Shown here one piece after another: positions 1 to 5,839 of a DNA stretch of 6,899 nt. Numbering within the stretch: the first letter of the stretch is position 1; every line of letters begins with the position of its first letter. Source of the stretch: Candidatus Gastranaerophilales bacterium (GTDB lineage: Bacteria > Cyanobacteriota > Vampirovibrionia > Gastranaerophilales > Gastranaerophilaceae); the NCBI GenBank assembly GCA_021202305.1, contig JAJQDG010000073.1:1-6899 (forward strand), given 5' to 3'. The position numbers were made by a program, and so were the translations under genes. The notes below the pieces were generated by a model. The model made no database searches. It was not told the DNA's origin and worked only from the letters and a program-made list of their open reading frames with translations.

Positions 1-31
1 CTTATTTGCACTTCAATAATTCTTCTTATTC

Positions 32-38
32 GGGGGGA
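32..38 (+). promoter_or_regulatory. Probable ribosome binding site of the RluA-family gene
   Basis: A purine run GGGGGGA ends 8 nt before the TTG at 47. It is the only Shine-Dalgarno-like element here and it supports TTG as the start. The reading frame is open only back to an in-frame TAA at 17-19, and the codons between that stop and 47 include no ATG, GTG or other TTG. The G-run is an unusual form of the site and its strength is uncertain. Confidence 0.5.
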
Positions 39-46
39 AATTAAGT

Positions 47-940
47 TTGGAAAATGAAAGGCTTGATAGTATAGTTGCGGCTAAATACAATATCACAAGA
101 AGCAAGGCGCAAAAACTTATCGAAAAAGAAAATATAAAAGTAAACGGGCTTAGTGTAAAACCTTCTTATAAATTAAAAGCAAAAGATGTAATTCAATATA
201 AAGAAGAAGAATCTGTAATATCAGCCGAAAATATCCCCCTTGATATTATTTATGAAGATGATTATTTAATTGTTTTAAATAAACAAAAGGGGCTTTTGTG
301 CCATAGAACCGCGCATGAAACAAAAACTCTGGTGAATGCGCTTTTATATCATACGGAAAAACTCTCAAATATTGAAGGAATAGAACGGCAGGGAATTGTT
401 CACAGACTGGATAAAGATACAAGCGGGCTTATGCTGATAGCAAAAACAAATGAGGCTCATACAGTACTTAAAAAGGATATCCAGACAAAAAAAACAATAA
501 GAAAATATCTTGCCGTATGCCATGGAATTATTGAAGATGATTTTGGCACAATTAACAAGCCCCTTGCACATTCTCTGGGCAAAACCGTAAAAATGTATAC
601 AAATGATAACGGACTCGAAGCAATTACTCATTTTAAAGTGATTGAAAGATTTAATAGCGGCACATTTCTTTCAATTCAGCTTGAAACGGGAAGAACTCAT
701 CAAATCAGGTGCCATTTTGCTTCAATAAATCATCCTTTAGTAGGAGATAATTTATACGGCGCAAAATCCTTTCAGAATGGCATATTCAAGGGGTTTAAAA
801 CAGACGGGCAGGTTTTAATGTCGTATTATTTGCTCTTTACACATCCTGTTACAAATGAGATAATGGAATTTGAAATTAAAAAGGATAATTATCATCCTGA
901 TTTATTAAGAACACTGAATTTTTTAAGGAGTAAAAATTAA
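47..940 (+). CDS. RluA/RluD-family large-subunit rRNA pseudouridine synthase with S4 domain
   Basis: This 297-residue cytoplasmic enzyme is predicted to isomerise specific uridines in 23S rRNA to pseudouridine. Residues about 3-50 look like an S4 RNA-binding domain (ERLDSIVAAKYNITRSKAQKLI, then IKVNG). The catalytic domain follows from about residue 62. The family signature HRLDKDTSG is at residues 119-127, with Asp122 as the expected catalytic aspartate, and the second conserved block LETGRTHQIRCH starts near residue 212, followed by HPLVGDNLYG. Length and order match RluD-like members, but the target uridines cannot be read from sequence, so no symbol is given. The start is TTG, fixed by the upstream in-frame stop and the GGGGGGA run. 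The stop codon overlaps the next start by one base, implying translational coupling. No odd residues were seen in the catalytic motifs. Confidence 0.93.
   Translation: MENERLDSIVAAKYNITRSKAQKLIEKENIKVNGLSVKPSYKLKAKDVIQYKEEESVISAENIPLDIIYEDDYLIVLNKQKGLLCHRTAHETKTLVNALLYHTEKLSNIEGIERQGIVHRLDKDTSGLMLIAKTNEAHTVLKKDIQTKKTIRKYLAVCHGIIEDDFGTINKPLAHSLGKTVKMYTNDNGLEAITHFKVIERFNSGTFLSIQLETGRTHQIRCHFASINHPLVGDNLYGAKSFQNGIFKGFKTDGQVLMSYYLLFTHPVTNEIMEFEIKKDNYHPDLLRTLNFLRSKN
925..930 (+). promoter_or_regulatory. Shine-Dalgarno of the small membrane-protein gene
   Basis: AAGGAG lies 9 nt before the ATG at 940, inside the last codons of the preceding pseudouridine synthase gene. It is the clearest Shine-Dalgarno in the window and shows that the organism uses the canonical mechanism for at least some genes. 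Confidence 0.8.
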
Positions 941-1281
941 TGGGAACAATTTGTGTTATTTTAGCCGTCATAGTAACAGTTCTGGTTTTAATGCTTGCCC
1001 AGTTTAATGATGTTGTTATGAACATGGGAATTATGTATACAAATATAGTTTATGAATTTTCCTTTCTTGTAGTTATATTAATTACATACGCGCTTGGAAT
1101 ATTTTCGGGCGTGCTTCTTATGCTCGGTCAATTTTTCGATACGCAAAAAAGATACTCGGGACTAAAAAAAAGATATGATAAAACAAGCATTAATGCAGAT
1201 GATGCCGAAGCAAAAATAGAATTGCTTGAAAATAAAGTTGCAACGCTTGAACAGGCACTAAAATCAAAAATGGAAAAATAA
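940..1281 (+). CDS. Small two-helix membrane protein with C-terminal coiled coil (LapA-like)
   Basis: This 113-residue protein has two hydrophobic segments, about residues 4-21 and 40-63, separated by a short loop containing QFNDVVMNMG. A charged C-terminal tail follows, with a heptad-like stretch at about 88-110 (AEAKIELLENKVATLEQAL). This layout, with a Gln-Asn/Asp motif after helix 1, a Gly-rich second helix (LGIFSGVLLMLG), basic residues and then a coiled coil, resembles the LapA/YciS (DUF1049) family of inner-membrane proteins, which in Escherichia coli act with LapB in lipopolysaccharide assembly control. The family call rests on layout, not a firm motif, so function should not be carried over. 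The ATG overlaps the preceding stop (TAATG) and has a strong AAGGAG. It is very likely co-translated with the pseudouridine synthase. The tail should face the cytoplasm if both termini are inside. Confidence 0.75.
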   Translation: MGTICVILAVIVTVLVLMLAQFNDVVMNMGIMYTNIVYEFSFLVVILITYALGIFSGVLLMLGQFFDTQKRYSGLKKRYDKTSINADDAEAKIELLENKVATLEQALKSKMEK

Positions 1282-1285
1282 AAAA

Positions 1286-1314
1286 ATTTTCATGTTTTAA
1301 AAAAATATGAAAAT
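1286..1314 (+). promoter_or_regulatory. AT-rich hairpin covering the protease start codon
   Basis: ATTTTCAT at 1286-1293 is perfectly complementary to ATGAAAAT at 1307-1314. The stem continues inward through one G-U pair (1294/1306) and four A-U pairs (1295-1298 with 1302-1305) to a three-base loop at 1299-1301. This gives a 13-pair stem that buries the ATG at 1307. There is no T-run after it, so it does not look like a terminator. The stem is almost all A-U and may be only marginally stable. A regulatory role is inferred. Confidence 0.4.
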
Positions 1315-2989
1315 AATAAATGTCCCCCTTAATATAAGTATGAAGGGGTATAAAAGCTCTAAATCTCTGCTTAAATATTCGGATGCAGATATTTTAAGCC
1401 CCGATGCATCTTCAAACAGTGAAGAAAAATGTATTTCTTCCCTGCCAAATCAAGAATACGGCGCTTTAAGAGTTTTGCCTTTTGAAAATGCCTGCACTCA
1501 AAATCCAAAAGAGTACGATGAAAAAATTGAAAATTTTTCAAAAGAAAAAATAAGAACCCTTTTTAGTTATTTTTCAACTTCAAAAGATAATCAAACAAGG
1601 ATAATTGATACTATTTACAGGGCGCTTGAAAAAGGCAATGTAAATTCAAGCAATCTTGAAATGCTGCTTGATTTAATTCAGGATAGAAAACTCCCGCCGC
1701 CAGTTGCATTTTCTGTTTCGGATGAATCTTCTGTCGGAATAAATGCAGAAAAAGATTTAGATAAGCTCTATGGCGCCTACATTAAAAAAGAAAACGCAGC
1801 CGATACTTTTATTCCGGCTGTTGAAAACGGGGATAATCTTGAAATTGGCGATATTTGTGTAAAAAAGGGCGCAAAAAATATTTCGATTAAAATGCCCGAC
1901 AGCTCCTTAAAAGAACTTTTTATCAGTCCGAAAACGGCGCTTGAATTATTTCCTCCCGTTGAAAGATTTGCTTTTTGCCAGGGGGCAACAGGCGATTGTT
2001 ATCTTATAAGCGCACTTGATTCTTGCATGCAAAATCCGAATACAAGGTATAAAATATACTCTATGTTCCGTGAAAACGATAACGGCACGGTAGATGCAAG
2101 CTATAAGGGCTTTGAAAATAAAAATGGAAAAGTTCTTCCAAAAGGAGATTTTGTTCTTGAAGATATTGAGACAATTTTGCATAAAAAAGTCATGCAAAAC
2201 CCGAATATTCTTTCTCTTTCTTGCGAAGGAGCAAGAGCAATTGAGCTTTTAAACGAATATGAATCAGAAGAAAATGCCCGCGCTAAAATTATGAAACAGT
2301 ATAAAAAATTTAAAGAATTTGATATTTCATCCGGCAAAAGCGGCTATCAAATGTATAGGGGTTTTAAATATACAAATAAAGAAATCAAAATGTTTCTTGA
2401 AATGGCAGAAAACGGCGAACAATTAATATCTTCTTCGGATAAAAATGATCCAAAACTTATACTTACTTATGAAGATATAACGGATGCGATTGAATTATTG
2501 AAAAATGAACAGGATAATTCAAGGGATTCAAAATATGAAATGTTATTTTTAGAAAGGTACAAAGAACGTATAGAAAGAGAAAATTGTCCTTTTGTTTATT
2601 TTGATGAGATTTTGCCTCTTTCTCTTTATTATAATATGTTCGGAAGTGAACCTGAAACATTAATGACATATACGCAGGGCGGAAGCGCAGAAAGAGTATA
2701 TGAAAAAATGGGATTTGACTCAGAAACAACATGTGCCGAATCTTCTTTTATAGATTTTTTATGTGATAAAAAAATTCTTAATCAAACAATTTTTGTCGCA
2801 CAGCCAAAAGAAAATGCAGATAATTACGGTATACGCTGCCGGCATTCATATTCGGTTGAACCCGTTATAAATAAAGATGGGCGTGCATTTAAAGTAAGAA
2901 ACCCGTACGGCACCGCGCATGAAATTACGCTTAGCGAAGATGAATTTTATGAAAATTTTGAATACCTTGTTGCCGCAATTGCAAGATGA
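1307..2989 (+). CDS. Calpain/papain-fold cysteine protease-like protein, large
   Basis: This is a 560-residue predicted cysteine peptidase with a calpain (family C2)-type active site. The motif QGATGDCYLISAL at about 225-237 supplies the oxyanion-hole Gln225 and nucleophile Cys231, six residues apart as in calpains. RHSYSV places the catalytic His at 513, and VRNPYG places the catalytic Asn at 532, so the set is complete. A mostly polar N-terminal region (1-215) precedes the core. It includes a helical stretch at about 70-125 and a segment at about 175-220 ending in ISPKTALELFPPVERF that leads into the active site. Residues about 300-430 are charged, probably helical, and appear to be an insertion inside the core. 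There are no clear membrane helices and no classical signal peptide. The N-terminus reads MKIINVPLNISMKGYK. The start has no Shine-Dalgarno and is 25 nt after the previous stop. Substrate and location are unknown. It could be a secreted effector or an intracellular protease. Confidence 0.82.
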   Translation: MKIINVPLNISMKGYKSSKSLLKYSDADILSPDASSNSEEKCISSLPNQEYGALRVLPFENACTQNPKEYDEKIENFSKEKIRTLFSYFSTSKDNQTRIIDTIYRALEKGNVNSSNLEMLLDLIQDRKLPPPVAFSVSDESSVGINAEKDLDKLYGAYIKKENAADTFIPAVENGDNLEIGDICVKKGAKNISIKMPDSSLKELFISPKTALELFPPVERFAFCQGATGDCYLISALDSCMQNPNTRYKIYSMFRENDNGTVDASYKGFENKNGKVLPKGDFVLEDIETILHKKVMQNPNILSLSCEGARAIELLNEYESEENARAKIMKQYKKFKEFDISSGKSGYQMYRGFKYTNKEIKMFLEMAENGEQLISSSDKNDPKLILTYEDITDAIELLKNEQDNSRDSKYEMLFLERYKERIERENCPFVYFDEILPLSLYYNMFGSEPETLMTYTQGGSAERVYEKMGFDSETTCAESSFIDFLCDKKILNQTIFVAQPKENADNYGIRCRHSYSVEPVINKDGRAFKVRNPYGTAHEITLSEDEFYENFEYLVAAIAR

Positions 2990-3020
2990 AGGGGGTTCTA
3001 AATTTAATTACCCCTTTTTT
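2989..3020 (+). terminator. Intrinsic terminator after the protease gene
   Basis: AAGGGG at 2989-2994 pairs with CCCCTT at 3011-3016, and the run of six T residues at 3015-3020 follows directly. The loop is long (16 nt, 2995-3010) and AT-rich. The position, starting on the last base of the protease stop codon, fits termination of the plus-strand block. On the minus strand the same stem is followed by only a weak T-tract (TTCATCTT), so efficient termination of trkH there is less sure. The trkH stop codon at 3004-3006 sits in the loop. Confidence 0.7.
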
Positions 3021-4464
3021 GCCATAATTCTTTATTTAAAAGTGCTAAAAACGGTATAATTTCAAGCCTTCCTATTAACATATTGAAAATAAAAATCAGT
3101 TTCGTAAAATTTGATAAAGAATTGTAATTTCCCAACGGGCCTATAATGTTATCAAGCCCTGGACCCGTATTTGAAAGCGTTGCTATACTTCCTGTTATTG
3201 CAACAACGCTATTTTGTTCAATAAATGTAACAATTATCGTACTCAGTGCAAAGATTGCAATAAAGAACAGAACAAAAATTAAAATCTGATATCCGTTTTC
3301 ATTTTGAACAATGCGCCCTTCAAGTTTGATTGGAATAATGGCATTGGGGTGTACTATCTTGTTAAGTTCTCTTTTAATAAATTTAAAGATAAATATCCAC
3401 CTTGTAATTTTAATTGAACCGGATGCGGAAATTGCAGACCCGCCGATAAACATAAGGATAAATATAAGAACCTTTCCTCTCAATGGCCATTGTGAGTAGT
3501 CATCCGAATATGCACCGGTTGAAGTGATTGTTGCAGCCGTTTCAAAAAATGCATTTCTCAGCGCATCTTTAACGGGTATATTTTCAGCTGAAAACAAAAT
3601 TAAACTTATTGACAGCGTGAAAAACAATACAAGAAAAAAATATGTTCTAAATTCTTCACTTTTAAAAATTTCAGAGATTTTTCCCTGAATTAATACCCTG
3701 TAACATAAAAGAAAGTTAAGCCCCGCAATAAAAGCAAAAATGCCGCATATCCAAACCAAAGAGGAACTGTAACCGATAAGGCTTGTCGGACTGTTTGAAA
3801 AACCGCCGGCAGATACCGTAGACAGAGAAATACAAATCGAATCGTATAAGTCAAGCCCCTGTATTTTCATTAAAATAAGATGAATAATGGTAAGCAAAAT
3901 ATAAATTGACCAGAGCCACCCTGCCGTATATCTTACTCTTGGCGTGATTTTTTCATCAAGCGGATTTGGAGTTTCGGCGTAAAACATTTTGCGCCCTGCA
4001 ACAGCAAATTTTGGCATGACCGCAATAAATAAAACTATAATTCCCATACCGCCGAACCACTGCATAAGCGCGCGGTAAATAAAAAAAGTTTTCGGGTAAA
4101 TTGAAAAATCTTCAAGTATGGTTGCACCCGTGGTAGAAACACCGGAAAATGCTTCAAATAAAGCATTTATGGGGGTTAGTCCAAAAAAAAGCAGCGGAAT
4201 TGTACACACAAGTCCGAACATTATCCAAACCCCTGTTAATGCCGCAAATGCTTCTGTTCTTGTTATATTATCAATATCTTTTTCACTTGCATCGTTTAAC
4301 CCGAATAAAAATCCGAGTCCTAATGTTATAATGCCGGCTGTTAAAAAGGGCAAAATTGAGCTATATTCTTTATAAAAAATTGCAAAACACGGCGGCAAAA
4401 TAAAAAGCAGGCTGACAAATTTTAAAATTATTCCAAATGTATTAAAAATAACTTTAAAGCGCAT
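3004..4464 (-). CDS. trkH: TrkH-family potassium uptake channel subunit
   Basis: This is the pore-forming inner-membrane subunit of the Trk potassium uptake system, about 486 residues, the usual family length, with hydrophobic helices throughout. Four pore loops are visible (numbering from the TTG at 4470): STTGAT around Gly115, STVSAGGFS around Gly222, ITSTGAY around Gly319 and LSNTGPG around Gly436. Each keeps its selectivity-filter glycine. The family landmarks MQWFGGMG (136-143) and IGRLEIIPF (466-474) are present. After the third pore, the usually small and glycine-rich intramembrane gate loop reads IGGSAISASGSIKITR, with its basic Arg357 kept. Two starts are possible: ATG at 4464, chosen here as the commoner codon, or TTG at 4470, better spaced from the AAGGGA upstream. 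Either way the gene overlaps the end of trkA, so the pore and its gating subunit are translationally linked. Confidence 0.95.
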   Translation of the reverse strand: MRFKVIFNTFGIILKFVSLLFILPPCFAIFYKEYSSILPFLTAGIITLGLGFLFGLNDASEKDIDNITRTEAFAALTGVWIMFGLVCTIPLLFFGLTPINALFEAFSGVSTTGATILEDFSIYPKTFFIYRALMQWFGGMGIIVLFIAVMPKFAVAGRKMFYAETPNPLDEKITPRVRYTAGWLWSIYILLTIIHLILMKIQGLDLYDSICISLSTVSAGGFSNSPTSLIGYSSSLVWICGIFAFIAGLNFLLCYRVLIQGKISEIFKSEEFRTYFFLVLFFTLSISLILFSAENIPVKDALRNAFFETAATITSTGAYSDDYSQWPLRGKVLIFILMFIGGSAISASGSIKITRWIFIFKFIKRELNKIVHPNAIIPIKLEGRIVQNENGYQILIFVLFFIAIFALSTIIVTFIEQNSVVAITGSIATLSNTGPGLDNIIGPLGNYNSLSNFTKLIFIFNMLIGRLEIIPFLALLNKELWQKRGN

Positions 4465-5803
4465 GTTCAAAAAATTCCCTTATTTTGGGCGCGTCATCCG
4501 CCATAGTAAATACAAGAAGCGAATCATTTGCGCGGATAAGTGTTTGACCTTTAGGAATAATAATTCTTGTTCCTCTCTGTATAATTGCAATAACCGCGCG
4601 AACCGGCAGTTTTAAATTCATAAGGGCGCAGTCTTTAAAGGAAGGATGTACTTTTATTTCTTGAATTTTGCCCATTCCGCGTTCGACTGTAGCTAAAATT
4701 CCCATTTTAGAATCAATAATTCTGTTTTTAACTTCATTTAGCGCCGCTTGTTTCGGTGAAACAGCAACGTCTATGCCTACATTTTCAAATAAGGATACCG
4801 TTGACAGTCTGTCTACTCTTGTTATTACCCTTTTTGCCCCCAGTTGTTTTGTTAATAACGAACATAACAAATTTTTTTCATCGCTGTCGGTTACTGCAAT
4901 TACAACATCATTTTGACCGATACCTTCGGCATTTAAAAATTCAGAATTTGTGCCGTCTGCATTTAGAATAAGCGTTTTATTTAATTCTTCTGATAAAAAT
5001 TCACACCGCTTGTAATCTTTTTCGACCAATTTAACTTTAATTTTTGTTTTTTCCAGAAGTTTTGCAAGTTCAAAACCAACTGTGCCGCCGCCTATCACAG
5101 CAACATTTTTTATTTGAAATTTTTCTTCCGTAAAAAAGCGCGCTGCGGTTAAATCAAGCCCCTCCGGAGTTCCCATAAAAATGCATTTATCGTTAATTTT
5201 AAATTCATCTTCGCCATAGGGAATAAAAAGAGCGTCATTTCTTGCAATGCCTACCACAAGCGTTTCGTTATTAAAATCTGTATCTTTTAATTTTTTATTT
5301 AAAAGCGGTGAATTTTCTTTTATTCTGTATTCAAGCAGCTTTGCTTTGCCCTGATGAAAATCTTCAACATCAACAGCATCGGGTACGGTTAAAATGCTGA
5401 AAATTTCACGTGTTAAAAGCTCTTGCGGCCAAATAACAAAATTAATGTTAATTTCTTCCGTATTCCGGTAATTTTCACTGATTATTTTTAATGAATTCTG
5501 ACATTCTTTTTTCGTAACAAAACACAAGGTAACAGCGCAGCTTAAATAGCGCGTCATTATACAGCCTACTATATTTGCTTCATCTAAGTCGCTTGCCGCT
5601 ATAAAAACATCCGCATTTTTTATATCCGCCTGCTTTAAAATGTTTATGTTGCCGGCATCGCCCGATATAACAGATAAATCAAGGTGCGAAAACTGGCACA
5701 ATTTTTCAGGATCGGGATCGATTACTATTATATCATTATCCTCAAAAAATTCCGCTGCAATAATTGAAGCTATATCCGTCGCGCCGTATATTACAATTTT
5801 CAT
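4454..5803 (-). CDS. trkA: TrkA, tandem RCK nucleotide-binding gating subunit of Trk potassium uptake
   Basis: This 449-residue peripheral cytoplasmic protein is predicted to form the gating ring on TrkH and respond to bound nucleotides. The order is RCK_N (about 1-120), RCK_C (about 150-215), a second RCK_N (about 231-345) and a second RCK_C (about 368-447), the full bacterial TrkA architecture and length. The second Rossmann motif is canonical: VIGGGTVGFELAKLL, with Gly238, Gly240 and Gly243, and acidic Glu261 after strand 2. The first reads IYGATDIASIIAAEF: only Gly7 of the three glycines remains, although Asp29 at the end of strand 2 (IIVIDPD) is kept. Other family pieces are present, including ISGDAGN, VITRVDR and a C-terminal ANDSLLVF. 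The ATG at 5803 has no Shine-Dalgarno and sits 6 nt after a TATAAT box. The 3' end overlaps trkH. Confidence 0.95.
   Translation of the reverse strand: MKIVIYGATDIASIIAAEFFEDNDIIVIDPDPEKLCQFSHLDLSVISGDAGNINILKQADIKNADVFIAASDLDEANIVGCIMTRYLSCAVTLCFVTKKECQNSLKIISENYRNTEEININFVIWPQELLTREIFSILTVPDAVDVEDFHQGKAKLLEYRIKENSPLLNKKLKDTDFNNETLVVGIARNDALFIPYGEDEFKINDKCIFMGTPEGLDLTAARFFTEEKFQIKNVAVIGGGTVGFELAKLLEKTKIKVKLVEKDYKRCEFLSEELNKTLILNADGTNSEFLNAEGIGQNDVVIAVTDSDEKNLLCSLLTKQLGAKRVITRVDRLSTVSLFENVGIDVAVSPKQAALNEVKNRIIDSKMGILATVERGMGKIQEIKVHPSFKDCALMNLKLPVRAVIAIIQRGTRIIIPKGQTLIRANDSLLVFTMADDAPKIREFFEHAL
4476..4481 (-). promoter_or_regulatory. Possible ribosome binding site of trkH
   Basis: On the minus strand AAGGGA lies 5 nt before the TTG at 4470 and 11 nt before the ATG at 4464. 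The spacing favours TTG while codon preference favours ATG. The site is inside the final codons of trkA. Confidence 0.45.
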
Positions 5804-5809
5804 AAAAGG

Positions 5810-5839
5810 ATTATACCATAGATTTTATTTTTCACTCAA
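5810..5839 (-). promoter_or_regulatory. Sigma70-like promoter for a possibly leaderless trkA-trkH transcript
   Basis: On the minus strand a TTGAGT (5834-5839, four of six consensus bases including TTGA) is followed after 18 nt by a perfect TATAAT (5810-5815). Six bases, CCTTTT, separate the box from the trkA ATG. A start of transcription at the usual 7 nt would fall on the A of the ATG, giving an mRNA without a leader. The absence of any Shine-Dalgarno before trkA fits this. The -35 box lies in the last codons of the upstream cupin gene. No transcript data are available, so the promoter is inferred from sequence only. Confidence 0.6.

Noticed and set aside
32..37. Six-G run as a phase-variable or slippage site
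   Set aside because: It lies upstream of the start codon, is short, and is adequately explained as a ribosome binding site.
365..631. Minus-strand open frame inside the pseudouridine synthase gene
   Set aside because: It lies wholly opposite a well-supported gene, has a Cys/Phe-rich composition typical of antisense translation, and has no start signal.
1946..2732. Three minus-strand open frames opposite the protease gene
   Set aside because: They overlap a gene with an intact active-site pattern, overlap each other, and show no domain or ribosome site.
1307..2989. Catalytically dead pseudo-protease
   Set aside because: The Gln, Cys, His and Asn positions are all present in proper sequence context, so inactivity is not supported.
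4118..4375. Plus-strand open frames opposite trkH, and similar ones opposite trkA and the cupin gene
   Set aside because: They are antisense to conserved Trk or cupin coding sequence and show no independent motif or start signal.
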